DNA from: an uncultured Eubacteriales bacterium
Lineage (GTDB): Bacteria; Bacillota; Clostridia; Oscillospirales; Oscillospiraceae
Direction: 5' to 3'
Assembly: GCA_900540545.1 (NCBI GenBank)
Contig: UQGJ01000005.1
Span: forward strand, 62,001 to 126,000
Length of the DNA stretch: 64,000 bases
A program made the position numbers and the translations under genes. The stretch's first letter is position 1; each line of letters starts with the position of its first letter. The notes under the pieces are model-generated. The model had not been told where the DNA came from. It made no database searches and saw nothing but the letters and a program-made list of their open reading frames with translations. This document shows, piece after piece, positions 9,030-16,905 of the stretch.

Positions 9030-9908
9030 TTACTCCAGGTTCTGTATCTGCTCCCGAATCTTTTCGATTTCCGCCTTGATGTCGATGACGTGGCGGGAGG
9101 TCTCGATGTCGTTGCACTTGGAGCCGATGGTATTGGCCTCCCGGTTGAACTCCTGGATGAGGAAGTCCAGCTTCCGGCCCACGGGGCCGTCCTGGTCCAG
9201 GAGGGTGCGGAGCTGGGAGAGGTGGCTGCGCAGGCGGACGGTCTCCTCGTCCACGGCCACCTTGTCGGCGAAAAGGGCGGCCTCGGTGAGGATGCGGGAC
9301 TCGTCCAGCTGGGTGTTCTGGAGGACTTCCTTCATTTTAGCCTCCAAACGGGCCCGGTATTCTGCCACTGTCTTGGGGGTCTGCTCCTCCACCAGGGCGG
9401 TGAGGGACTCGATGGTCCCGGCCCGGTCGAGGACATCGGCCTTGAGCTTGGCCCCCTCCCGCTCCCGCATGGTGTTGAAGTCGGCGATGGCCTGGTCCAG
9501 CACGGCGCAGATGTCGGCGGCCACGGCCTCCACGTCCTCCTTGGCCTTCTCCACCAGGAACACGTCGGGGAACCGGGACAGCAGGCCCAGGTTGGGCTCG
9601 TCGGCGAGGCCGTAGGTCTCCTTCATGGTCAGGAGGGCGGCGTGGTAGGCGTCGGCCACCGGGCGGTTCAAGGTGACGGTGACCTGCTCGGCGGCGGAGG
9701 AATCAATGGTGACGAAGACGTCCACCTTCCCCCGGGAGAGGCCGGATTGAACCCGGGACTTGATGGCGTCCTCGGCGAATACGTACATGCGGGGCATTTT
9801 GACGGTGCAGTCCAGATAGCGGTTATTGACCGAGCGCAGCTCCACCGTGATGGAGCGCCCGTTCAGGACCGCCTCTCCCCTGCCGTAGCCAGTCATACTG
9901 CGGACCAA
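9030..9908 (-). CDS. yicC: YicC/YloC family endoribonuclease
   Basis: This 292-residue protein begins (V)RSMTGYGRGEAVLNG and ends with a DIKAEIEKIREQIQNLE helix, the N- and C-terminal signatures of YicC, a family with reported endoribonuclease activity. The TTG start is favoured because a G-rich ribosome site (AAAGGGGGG) lies 7 nt before it and because most homologues begin M(I/V)RSMTG; the internal ATG is 12 nt downstream. The NTIGSKCNDIE segment is the conserved C-terminal motif. Confidence 0.92.
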   Translation of the reverse strand: MVRSMTGYGRGEAVLNGRSITVELRSVNNRYLDCTVKMPRMYVFAEDAIKSRVQSGLSRGKVDVFVTIDSSAAEQVTVTLNRPVADAYHAALLTMKETYGLADEPNLGLLSRFPDVFLVEKAKEDVEAVAADICAVLDQAIADFNTMREREGAKLKADVLDRAGTIESLTALVEEQTPKTVAEYRARLEAKMKEVLQNTQLDESRILTEAALFADKVAVDEETVRLRSHLSQLRTLLDQDGPVGRKLDFLIQEFNREANTIGSKCNDIETSRHVIDIKAEIEKIREQIQNLE

Positions 9909-9938
9909 GGACGGTCCCCCCTTTCCTCATTTGAATCG

Positions 9939-10472
9939 TTAGGCGCGCCCCTTGCGCAGGGGCTTATCGATACGGGCGATATAGAAGCCGATGAGCTTGG
10001 TGAAGCCGAAGTCGTAGACCAGAAAGACCGCGTTTCCGCCCAGGTAGAGCAGCCACGTGGCCCAATCCCCCACCGGGAGGGCGGCCAGGAACACCGCCCG
10101 CAGGGCGAACCAGAAGAGGCTGAACGCGGCGTTGAAAAAGGCCAGTTTGAGCACCAGCTCCAGCGGCAGCCTGCGCAGGCGCTCCACGGCGTATTTTACC
10201 AGCGGATAAACGCCGAAAAAGAGCAGATACAACAGGGCGTTGCCCTTGTCGGGCAGGAGAATGAGGGCCAGCAAGCCGGTTCCGGCGTAGCAGAGGGCCC
10301 CGGCGGCGGGACCGGCGGAGACCACGGCGGCGGCGGGGAGCAACCCCGCCACGGCCACCACACCCATGCGGCCCGTGGGGACCATGCAGGACACGTAGAG
10401 GAATACCAGAGACAGGGCGGCCAGCACGGCGGTGAGGGCCACCAGCCGGGCGCTGAGGGGGTTCTTTTTCAT
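9939..10472 (-). CDS. Small integral membrane protein, function unknown
   Basis: This 177-residue protein is mostly hydrophobic, with about five predicted membrane segments, for example LVALTAVLAALSLVFLYVSC near the N-terminus and WLLYLGGNAVFLVYDFGF near the C-terminus. The basic ends (MKKN at the start, KPLRKGRA at the finish) suggest cytosolic termini. The small hydrophobic layout resembles ECF transporter S components, but no diagnostic motif was seen, so no substrate is assigned. It starts 4 nt after the J-domain gene stops and is probably in the same transcript as DUF5685 and the J-protein. Confidence 0.75.
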   Translation of the reverse strand: MKKNPLSARLVALTAVLAALSLVFLYVSCMVPTGRMGVVAVAGLLPAAAVVSAGPAAGALCYAGTGLLALILLPDKGNALLYLLFFGVYPLVKYAVERLRRLPLELVLKLAFFNAAFSLFWFALRAVFLAALPVGDWATWLLYLGGNAVFLVYDFGFTKLIGFYIARIDKPLRKGRA

Positions 10473-10476
10473 GGCC

Positions 10477-11085
10477 CTAGCGCCCGCAGCCGCCGCAGAG
10501 GCACTGCATGCAGAGCATGGTGGTGCAGCAGTCGCAGGAGGAGGCCATGCCCGCGTCGTAGCCGGAGGGGCGGTAGGCCTGGCCGCCCTGGGCCATCATC
10601 TGGTAGGCCTGGCGGTACTCCGGGTTGGCGGGCTCCATGTTGACGGCGATCTGGAACTGCTGCATGGCCTCGTCCAGCCAGCCCTTGCGGTAGGCGATGG
10701 AGCCCATGAGAAAGTGCCACTCGGCATTCTGCTGGGGGGCGGACTGAAGCAGCTGCTCCGCCTGGGCCAGATTGCCCAGGTTGATGGACTGGCGGACCTG
10801 GGCGTAGATGGGGCTGGAGGAGCCGCGGCTCTGCTGCTGGTACTGGTAGCTCCCCTGCTGCTGATAGGCGCCCTGGTAGGCCGACGAGCCGCCGCCGGCG
10901 CGCATCTTGTTGATGGCGTCGTAGGCCTCGTTGACCTCCTTCATCTTCTCCTCGGCCAGGTCGGCCAGGGGGTTGTTCTGGTAGTTGTCCGGATGGTATT
11001 TCCGGGCCAGCTCCCGGTAGGCCCGCTTGACCTCTTCATCGCTGGCGTTGGGGCTGATGCCCAGGACGCTATACGGATCGTTCAT
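10477..11085 (-). CDS. J-domain protein with TPR-like region and Cys-rich tail
   Basis: This 202-residue protein has an N-terminal J domain (residues 1-65) with the HPD tripeptide in KYHPDNYQ, which stimulates Hsp70 ATPase in this family. A Gln/Ser/Gly-rich linker (about 66-95) follows, then a TPR-like helical repeat region with RKGWLDEAMQQFQIAVNMEP. The C-terminus is unusual: within the last 20 residues are seven cysteines (CDCC, CMQCLCGGC). It has no DnaJ zinc-finger or client domains, so it is not DnaJ itself. It overlaps the preceding DUF5685 gene by 17 nt, suggesting coupled expression. Confidence 0.88.
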   Translation of the reverse strand: MNDPYSVLGISPNASDEEVKRAYRELARKYHPDNYQNNPLADLAEEKMKEVNEAYDAINKMRAGGGSSAYQGAYQQQGSYQYQQQSRGSSSPIYAQVRQSINLGNLAQAEQLLQSAPQQNAEWHFLMGSIAYRKGWLDEAMQQFQIAVNMEPANPEYRQAYQMMAQGGQAYRPSGYDAGMASSCDCCTTMLCMQCLCGGCGR

Positions 11086-11956
11086 GTCTCGTTCTCCTAC
11101 TTGCTTTTTTCATCTGCCGCCACACGCCGGAAAAGACGGCCTCCTCCACACCTGGGAGGCCCAGACAGAGGATATTCAGGATGATGCCGTTCCAGTGGCC
11201 GAAATCGGTGAGGTTGGCCGCGGACACCGCCAGATTCAGGGAGTGCTTCAGAGTTAGCCGCAGGTCCTCCCGGTGGCCCGCCGGGCCGTCGGGGTAGCGG
11301 GTCAGCAGAGGGTTGTAGCCGCCGGAGGCCCGGTCCTCGGCCAGGTCGTCCCAGGCGTCCACCAGATAGATCCAGCGGCCCACGTGGTAGAGAAGCTGGC
11401 CCAGGGTGCGGTCCCGCTCCGGCCGGTCCGTGGCGGGGGCGGCGGCCTGGAGGAGGCGGGCGAAGGTGTCCGCCGTGCGGTCCAGGGAGGGCGAACCAGC
11501 CTGTTCCAGGGCGCGCAGTTCCTTCAAACTGTCGGCGACGGAGCGGTCGAAGGCCCCGCAGCGGCGGGCCGCCCTGCGGTAGGCCGGGCGAAGGCACAGG
11601 GACAGGAACCGGGCGGGCAGGCCCCGCCAGAAGGTGGCGTCCTGGACGTTGTCCCGAAGCTTCCAATAGGTCAGGACCACGCTCTCGTCGGCGGCCACAT
11701 CGTAGTGGGTGCCGGAGCGGCAGACCGTCTTGCCCCGGAGGGGACAGGCGATACAGCGCTTTTTGCCCAGGTCGGGCTCGTCCCCCTCCGGGGCGAGGAG
11801 CATGGCAAGGAAGGCGAAATCGTAGTTCAGGATGAACCGGGAGAGGAAGCCGCAGCGGCGGCCCAGCGCGTGGCAGAGACCGCAGTAGGCGGCCTGATAG
11901 GACTCCAGCTCCCGGACCTTGAGTTCTCCCCGCAGGGGGAGCACGTAGCCGAACAT
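11069..11956 (-). CDS. DUF5685 family protein
   Basis: This 295-residue protein begins MFGYVLPLRGELKVRE, as in DUF5685. It carries two cysteine clusters (YCGLCHALG near residue 27 and CIACPLRGKTVC near 70) and an Asp-rich helix YLVDAWDDLAED near residue 200, which resembles the DDxxD-type metal motifs of all-helical isoprenoid synthases; that likeness is my inference. The rest is predicted helical. The start overlaps the RseC-like gene stop by one base and the end overlaps the J-protein start by 17 nt. No enzyme activity is claimed. Confidence 0.82.
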   Translation of the reverse strand: MFGYVLPLRGELKVRELESYQAAYCGLCHALGRRCGFLSRFILNYDFAFLAMLLAPEGDEPDLGKKRCIACPLRGKTVCRSGTHYDVAADESVVLTYWKLRDNVQDATFWRGLPARFLSLCLRPAYRRAARRCGAFDRSVADSLKELRALEQAGSPSLDRTADTFARLLQAAAPATDRPERDRTLGQLLYHVGRWIYLVDAWDDLAEDRASGGYNPLLTRYPDGPAGHREDLRLTLKHSLNLAVSAANLTDFGHWNGIILNILCLGLPGVEEAVFSGVWRQMKKASRRTRHERSV

Positions 11957-12375
11957 CAGCGGCCCTGAACGGAGACGATTTTGAACTGCAGGGTCTTGGT
12001 CCGCTTTAGGTACCGGTCCAGCATCAAAATCAGGACCAGACTGAGGGCGAAGCAGGCCGCGCCCACCAAGATGCACAGCCCGGTGGTGAGGCCGAAGCTC
12101 TGAGCCACGGCGTACCCGGCGATGAGAAAGATCATGGGGACCAGGTAGACGAAGGCCATCACGCCCAAAAGCTGGGCGTTGGCCGTTTCCACGGTGACCA
12201 CCTCACCCTCCCGTGCGCCCAGGGGGTTGTCCGCCCAGGCGGTGACGGTGGGCATGGCGGCGGTGGAACAGCCGCCGCACTTGCCGCAGTCGTGGCTGCA
12301 GGCCCCCTGGCGGACCACGGCCACCTGGGCCACGCCGGAGGATAGAACTTGCTTGACTTGTGCTGTCTGTGTCAT
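11956..12375 (-). CDS. RseC/MucC-type SoxR-reducing system protein
   Basis: This 139-residue protein has an N-terminal cytosolic part with a cysteine cluster (CSHDCGKCGGC, residues about 26-36) and two membrane segments (about 72-92 and 100-120), the layout of RseC/MucC. The family is linked with Rnf-type electron transfer and SoxR reduction, but no rnf genes are nearby. It follows cdaR by 17 nt, so in this lineage it probably travels with the c-di-AMP operon. The C-terminal basic tail RYLKRTKTLQFK is cytosolic. Confidence 0.85.
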   Translation of the reverse strand: MTQTAQVKQVLSSGVAQVAVVRQGACSHDCGKCGGCSTAAMPTVTAWADNPLGAREGEVVTVETANAQLLGVMAFVYLVPMIFLIAGYAVAQSFGLTTGLCILVGAACFALSLVLILMLDRYLKRTKTLQFKIVSVQGR

Positions 12376-12392
12376 TTGGTATCTCCTATGCG

Positions 12393-13661
12393 CTATTCGA
12401 TGTTGACGACCACGATATAGTCGTTCTTGCCGGTGATGACGCCGCAGGACTCGTCGCCGTCCAGATAGAGCTTGGCCTGGAAGGGGAACTGGGCCTTGCG
12501 GAGGGATTCATCCTTCAGGTCCACCACGGCCCGAAGCTGATAGCCGTCGATGTCGGCCAGGGTGTCGGAAGGTCCGCGGACCTTGACCTGAAGGGACTGG
12601 GTCACCACCGACGCGGTGTAGGGGTCCGGGACGTTGATGACGTCGATGTTCTGCGTCTCCAAAACCTTGGTCTCCAGACCGCTGATCTTCACGGTGACGG
12701 TGGCCTGGCTGATGCCGCTGTCGTTGGTGAGGCCGGGGTCCAGGGCGATGGGAATCTGGTAGGTCTGGCTCTCGGCGAAGGAGGCCAGGTCAATGACGGT
12801 CCCAAGCTTGATGGACATGGACTCCAGGGGGTCCACGTCGGCCTCGTCGCCGGAGACCTGGATGGAGGCCGGCTCGATGGTGTAGGTCACGTAGCGGTCG
12901 AAATTCTCCTTTGTGATGCCGCCGCCGTAGGCGAACTCCACGTCCAGGGGCACGTCCAGGGTCTTGACGATGGGCAGGATGACATTGACGGTGTCCACGT
13001 TGGACACGATGTCGGCGCTTACCACCTTCTGCCCCTCGGCGGTGACGTAGTCGAAGCTCAAATCGCCGCTGAAGGTCTTGGTGAGGCCCTGACCGTCGAT
13101 GTTGACCCTGGCGTATTGGATTTGGCTGACCAGCGACTCCGGCCCCTGTATCTGGATGGTGGAGGGGGTGATCTCGGCGGTGTTGCTGCGGTAGCCCTCC
13201 GGCACGGAGCCGGTAAAGGCGGTGCGGACCTCCAGCGTCTTTTCCAGCATGGTGGACACCGACACGGTGAGGGTCAAGGCGTTCTTGTTCTCTACGGCCA
13301 CAGACCCGGCGGCCAGAGTGTTCTTGATATTGACCTTGACGGGCAGCTCGTAGCTGCCCGCCTCGTTGACGGAGGAGACGTCGATGGTGGCGGTCACGTT
13401 CTCCGACACGCTGGACGTGATGTTAGCCAGGGCGGTCCGGCTGCCGGTGAGGCGGAGGTTGACGGTCAGCTTGACGCCGGGGTCGATCATCAGCCCCTTG
13501 CTGCTGAGCACGTCCTCCCCCAGCACCGTGACGGGGAGGTTCCGCACCGGAGCGATGCCCTCGTCGTTGACGATGGTGGTCACGTACACCCACAGGCCCA
13601 AGGCGATGAGGATGGACAGGATGATATTGAAGGCTCTACTTTCTGTAAACTTCTTCCCCAT
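12393..13661 (-). CDS. cdaR: YbbR-domain protein CdaR, c-di-AMP synthase regulator
   Basis: This 422-residue protein has one N-terminal membrane anchor (AFNIILSILIALGLWVYVTT) and then about four YbbR repeats predicted outside the membrane, for example the repeated blocks ending in VTVLGED, VDVSSVNEAG-like and ITPSTIQIQGPESLV. CdaR binds CdaA and tunes its activity. The ATG at 13661 (MGKKFTES) has AAGGTG upstream; a GTG at 13673 is an alternative. Either start overlaps the 3' end of cdaA, so translation is coupled. Confidence 0.92.
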   Translation of the reverse strand: MGKKFTESRAFNIILSILIALGLWVYVTTIVNDEGIAPVRNLPVTVLGEDVLSSKGLMIDPGVKLTVNLRLTGSRTALANITSSVSENVTATIDVSSVNEAGSYELPVKVNIKNTLAAGSVAVENKNALTLTVSVSTMLEKTLEVRTAFTGSVPEGYRSNTAEITPSTIQIQGPESLVSQIQYARVNIDGQGLTKTFSGDLSFDYVTAEGQKVVSADIVSNVDTVNVILPIVKTLDVPLDVEFAYGGGITKENFDRYVTYTIEPASIQVSGDEADVDPLESMSIKLGTVIDLASFAESQTYQIPIALDPGLTNDSGISQATVTVKISGLETKVLETQNIDVINVPDPYTASVVTQSLQVKVRGPSDTLADIDGYQLRAVVDLKDESLRKAQFPFQAKLYLDGDESCGVITGKNDYIVVVNIE

Positions 13662-14511
13662 CGGCTTCGTCACCTTTTTTCGTCTTGAATAGCGTGCCCA
13701 GCTTGAAGGGCTTCGGCGGCTCCGGCTCCGGCATCAGCTCGTTGCGCAGCAACCGCTCCAGAGTTTCGGGGGCCAGATGGCGCTTAAGCATGCCGCCCAC
13801 GGCCACGGAGATGGAGCCGGTCTCCTCGGAGACGATGGCCACCACCGCGTCGGAGTTCTCGCTCATGCCGATGCCAGCCCGGTGGCGCATGCCCAGGTCC
13901 CGGGACAGGTTGGTGTTCCCCGACAGGGGCAGGACGCACCCGGCCCCCACGATATGTCCGTTCCGGACGATGACCGCCCCGTCGTGGAGGGGGGCCTTGT
14001 TCCAGAAGAGGTTTTTCAGCAGTTCGGCGGCCACGGTGGAGTCCAGCATGGTGCCGGTCTTGATGATGTCGTCCAGGGCCACCTTCCGCTCAAAGACCAT
14101 CAGCGCCCCCACCTTGTCCTTGGACAGCGAGGTGTAGGCCGCCACGGTCTCGGTGATGGCGGTCTCCAGGTCCGGCGGCGCCTCCTCCCGGTTGAACATG
14201 TCGCCCAAGCTGCTGCTGCCCAGCTGCTCCAGGAAGCGGCGTATCTCCGGCTGGAAGATGATGATGAGGGCCAGAACGCCCCACTCCACCGCCTTGCCCA
14301 GGACAAAGTTCATGACCCGCAGCTTGAGGAACGTAAACAGGCCCAGGGCCACCAGCAGCAGGACGATGGCCTTGGCCACCTGCGCCCCCCGGCTCCGGCG
14401 CACCAACAGGAGGACCCGGTAGACGATATAGGCGCAGATGGCGATGTCCAGTATATCGTTGAACGAGATCATCCTGATGTAACCAATCAGGAACGCAAGG
14501 AATTCACCCAT
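13636..14511 (-). CDS. cdaA: Diadenylate cyclase CdaA (c-di-AMP synthase)
   Basis: This enzyme condenses two ATP into the second messenger c-di-AMP at the membrane. The 291-residue protein has three N-terminal membrane helices (about residues 5-80) and a DAC domain with the catalytic DGA motif (177-179, LHDGAVIV) and the RHR motif (209-211). The tail is charged. A strong promoter (TTGCCA, 17 nt, TATAAT) lies about 65 nt upstream. In many Firmicutes glmM follows cdaR; here an RseC-like gene does. Confidence 0.96.
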   Translation of the reverse strand: MGEFLAFLIGYIRMISFNDILDIAICAYIVYRVLLLVRRSRGAQVAKAIVLLLVALGLFTFLKLRVMNFVLGKAVEWGVLALIIIFQPEIRRFLEQLGSSSLGDMFNREEAPPDLETAITETVAAYTSLSKDKVGALMVFERKVALDDIIKTGTMLDSTVAAELLKNLFWNKAPLHDGAVIVRNGHIVGAGCVLPLSGNTNLSRDLGMRHRAGIGMSENSDAVVAIVSEETGSISVAVGGMLKRHLAPETLERLLRNELMPEPEPPKPFKLGTLFKTKKGDEADGEEVYRK

Positions 14512-14578
14512 GTCCCAGACTCCTACCTGTTAGAGTGCGCGGCCGGGCGACATATGCCGCCGGTCCCTTATCTGATTT

Positions 14579-14607
14579 ATTATACTTTATCGCCCGGGAA
14601 ATGGCAA
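14579..14607 (-). promoter_or_regulatory. Promoter of cdaA operon
   Basis: On the minus strand TTGCCA (14602-14607) and TATAAT (14579-14584) are separated by exactly 17 nt, a near-consensus sigma-A promoter. Transcription would start about 60 nt before the cdaA ATG. Confidence 0.8.
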
Positions 14608-14651
14608 GGCATAGGGATATGAATTTTCCCTTAATTTTATAGATTCCGGCA

Positions 14652-14698
14652 GAAAAAAAGAGCGCGAGGGCGCGCGGCGGAGAACCGCGCACCCTCTA
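14652..14698 (-). terminator. Intrinsic terminator upstream of cdaA promoter
   Basis: On the minus strand a 12-bp stem (GAGGGTGCGCGG with CCGCGCGCCCTC) is followed by GCGCTCTTTTTTTC. It ends transcripts coming from the cysteine desulfurase side before the cdaA promoter. The arm sequence is closely related to the perfect hairpin at 14866-14899. Confidence 0.75.
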
Positions 14699-14914
14699 AA
14701 AATGCCGATACTTATCCGGCGGCTTGCCACCGGATAAGTCCTCGCTTCGCTCGCCCCATCGGCCGCAGCCGTTGGGGGGCATTCGATCCCACGCGAGGCG
14801 GGCTGCCGCCCCCTCGCGCTTCCCCGCCCCGCCGGGAGCATCAGCCACCTTTTGACACGCTAGCGCGAGGGCGCGTGGTGAAGAACCACGCGCCCTCGCA
14901 ACGAAAATATCTGA
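14699..14914. other. Non-coding multi-hairpin intergenic region
   Basis: No credible gene was found here. The stretch holds a hairpin CTTATCCGG/CCGGATAAG (14711-14738), a GC-rich hairpin GCGAGG/CCTCGC (about 14793-14818) and a perfect 15-bp hairpin with a GAAGA loop (about 14866-14899). The last is followed on neither strand by a clear T-run, yet it matches the arm sequence of the terminator at 14652-14698. An 84-codon minus-strand frame crosses the region but looks like a by-product of the repeats. Confidence 0.6.
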
Positions 14915-16042
14915 TTAGCCGCGCCGGACCAGACGGGCCACAGCCTCGGCAAAGGGGGCCACCTCCTGGCGGCTGTTGAAGGCGGAAAAGCTGGCCCGGA
15001 CCGTGCCGGAGTCAAAGGTCCCGGCGGAGTGGTGGGCCAGCGGGGCGCAGTGGAGACCGGCCCGGACCGCGATGCCCGCGTCGCCCAGCCGCTCCCCCAC
15101 CTCCTCGCAGTCCACGCCCCGGACCTGGAAGGACAGGACCCCTGCCTGACAGAACAGCCGGGGGGCGGCGTAGACGGTGACGCCGGGGATGGCGTCCAGG
15201 GCCTCGGCGCACTGGGCGGTGAGGAACCGCTCGTGGTTCAGGATGGTCTCGGGGGTCCGGCTCTGGACGAACTTGATGCCCTCCAGCAGACCGGCGACGC
15301 CGGCGACGTTGTGGGTCCCCGCCTCCAGTCGGTCGGGCAGGAAGTCCGGCATCTCCTGAAGGGCGGAGACCGACCCGGTGCCGCCCTGGAGGATGGGGGT
15401 GGTCTCGTGGCCGCACAGCAGGATGCCCGTGCCCTGGGGGCCATAGAGCCCCTTGTGGCCGGGCATGGCGATGAAGGCGGCCTTTAATTCGTCCATATGG
15501 ACGGTCAGGGCGCCGGCGGACTGGGAGGCGTCCAGGATAAAGGGGACCCCACGGCGGGCGCAGAGGGCGGAAATCTCCTGCACCGGAAGCACATATCCGA
15601 ACACGTTGGACACGTGGTTGCATATCACGCAGGAGACCTCGCCCGTCAACTGGCGGTCGAAGTCGGCCAGCATACCGGCGGGGTCGAAGAGCCGGGAGGC
15701 GGCCACCTTGACGGTGACGCCGGGGATGGCGTTCAGGGGCCGGGTGACGGCGTTGTGCTCGTAGCCGGAAATCAGAACGGTATCCCCCGGATGGACGATG
15801 GATTTGATGGCGATATTCAGCCCGTGGGTGGCGTTCATGGTGAAGACCACGTCGTCAGGCTCCTCCACGTGGAACAGGTCGGCGGCGGCCTCCCGGCAGG
15901 CGAATACCGTGTCCGCCGCCAGCATGGCGCTGGCGTGGCTTCCCCGGCCGGGGCTGGCCATGTGGTTGATGGCGTGGGCCGAGGCCCGGGCCACGGCGGC
16001 CGGCTTTTGCAGGGTGGTGGCGGCGCTGTCCAGGTAGATCAT
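14915..16042 (-). CDS. Cysteine desulfurase-family PLP enzyme
   Basis: This 375-residue class V aminotransferase-fold enzyme has the Schiff-base lysine in MPGHKGLYGPQGTG and the persulfide cysteine in RAGLHCAPLAHH. The N-terminus MIYLDSAATTLQKP is typical. It matches the subgroup related to E. faecalis EF2568, which often travels with DUF3343 and selenium-handling genes, rather than IscS or SufS of Fe-S assembly. It overlaps the DUF3343 stop by four bases (ATGA), so the two are coupled. No selD or iscU-like partner is nearby, so the sulfur/selenium target is unknown. Confidence 0.9.
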   Translation of the reverse strand: MIYLDSAATTLQKPAAVARASAHAINHMASPGRGSHASAMLAADTVFACREAAADLFHVEEPDDVVFTMNATHGLNIAIKSIVHPGDTVLISGYEHNAVTRPLNAIPGVTVKVAASRLFDPAGMLADFDRQLTGEVSCVICNHVSNVFGYVLPVQEISALCARRGVPFILDASQSAGALTVHMDELKAAFIAMPGHKGLYGPQGTGILLCGHETTPILQGGTGSVSALQEMPDFLPDRLEAGTHNVAGVAGLLEGIKFVQSRTPETILNHERFLTAQCAEALDAIPGVTVYAAPRLFCQAGVLSFQVRGVDCEEVGERLGDAGIAVRAGLHCAPLAHHSAGTFDSGTVRASFSAFNSRQEVAPFAEAVARLVRRG

Positions 16043-16299
16043 AGCCCCACCTCGCGGTACGTGCCGTCCGCCTCCGTGATATAGACCTTTTTAGGCTTCA
16101 GCTCGGCACGGTTGAGGAGGACAAGCGCGTCAGCCAGGCGGCGTTCGGACACCTTTACCGCGTGGCTGCACCCCTCACCGGCGATGCTTTTGGGAGAGCG
16201 GAGAATACGGGCAGTGATGCCCGCGCGCTCCAAAACGGCAGCCGTCCGCTGGGCATAGGTCAGCGACCGGCAGACGATCAGATAATAAACCATTGGCAT
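16039..16299 (-). CDS. DUF3343 putative Se/S carrier-like protein
   Basis: This 86-residue protein has the DUF3343 core MVYYLIVCRSLTYAQRT with a conserved early cysteine, and ends in KPKKVYITEADGTYREVGL. The family is described as putative Se/S carriers and tends to sit next to EF2568-type desulfurases, as here. Two ATGs six bases apart are possible starts; the outer one is listed, with AGAGAGGAG just upstream. The terminator of ispF precedes it, so it probably has its own promoter. Confidence 0.85.
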   Translation of the reverse strand: MPMVYYLIVCRSLTYAQRTAAVLERAGITARILRSPKSIAGEGCSHAVKVSERRLADALVLLNRAELKPKKVYITEADGTYREVGL

Positions 16300-16383
16300 G
16301 ACACTCCTCTCTGGAACAGTGTATGCCGCCGGGCGGGGATTGGGAACGGAGGGGGTAATTGAGAATGGAGAATTGAGAATAAA

Positions 16384-16420
16384 GGACGGGGGCCGCGCGG
16401 AAATCGCGCAGCCCCCGTCC
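16384..16420 (-). terminator. Intrinsic terminator after ispF
   Basis: A 10-bp stem (GGACGGGGGC with GCCCCCGTCC) extended inward by a CGCG pairing is followed on the minus strand by TTTATTC. It separates ispD-ispF from the DUF3343 gene. Confidence 0.8.
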
Positions 16421-16428
16421 TTCATTCC

Positions 16429-16905
16429 TTATTCTGCATGTTCCAGCAGGACCACCGCGTGGGCGGCCATGCCTTCTCCCCTGCCGGTGAAGCCCAAGCC
16501 CTCCTCGGTGGTGGCCTTTACGTTGACCTGGTCCGTGGGGACCCACAGGTGGAGGGCCAGGTTCCGGCGCATCTGAGGGATGTAAGGGGCCAGCTTGGGC
16601 TGCTGGGCCAGGAGGGTGGCGTCCAGATTGCCCAGCCGCCAGCCGTTTCGCCCCAGCAGGTCCATGACGTGGTCCAGCAGCAGCAGGCTGGACGCGCCGG
16701 CGTAGGCCGGGTCGGTGTCCGGGAAATGCTTGCCGATGTCCCCCAGCCCGGCGGCCCCAAGGAGGGCGTCCATGACGGCGTGGGTGAGGACGTCGGCGTC
16801 GGAGTGGCCCAGCAGGCCCCGGTCGAAGGGGACCTCCACCCCGCCCAGGATCAGCTTCCGTCCCGCGGTGAGGCGGTGGACGTCGTAGCCGTGGCCGATT
16901 CTCAT
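16429..16905 (-). CDS. ispF: 2-C-methyl-D-erythritol 2,4-cyclodiphosphate synthase
   Basis: This enzyme cyclizes CDP-ME-2-phosphate in the non-mevalonate isoprenoid pathway. The 158-residue protein starts [12 protein letters not shown], with the metal-binding DVH (Asp8, His10), and has [18 protein letters not shown] and the C-terminal [17 protein letters not shown]. It overlaps ispD by four bases (ATGA). With ispH at 20 kb, three MEP-pathway steps are encoded in the window. Confidence 0.96.
   Translation of the reverse strand: MRIGHGYDVHRLTAGRKLILGGVEVPFDRGLLGHSDADVLTHAVMDALLGAAGLGDIGKHFPDTDPAYAGASSLLLLDHVMDLLGRNGWRLGNLDATLLAQQPKLAPYIPQMRRNLALHLWVPTDQVNVKATTEEGLGFTGRGEGMAAHAVVLLEHAE

Noticed and set aside
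14587..14841. An 84-codon minus-strand frame in the cdaA upstream region
   Set aside because: It runs through the terminator and hairpin repeats, has no ribosome site, and looks like repeat-derived sequence.
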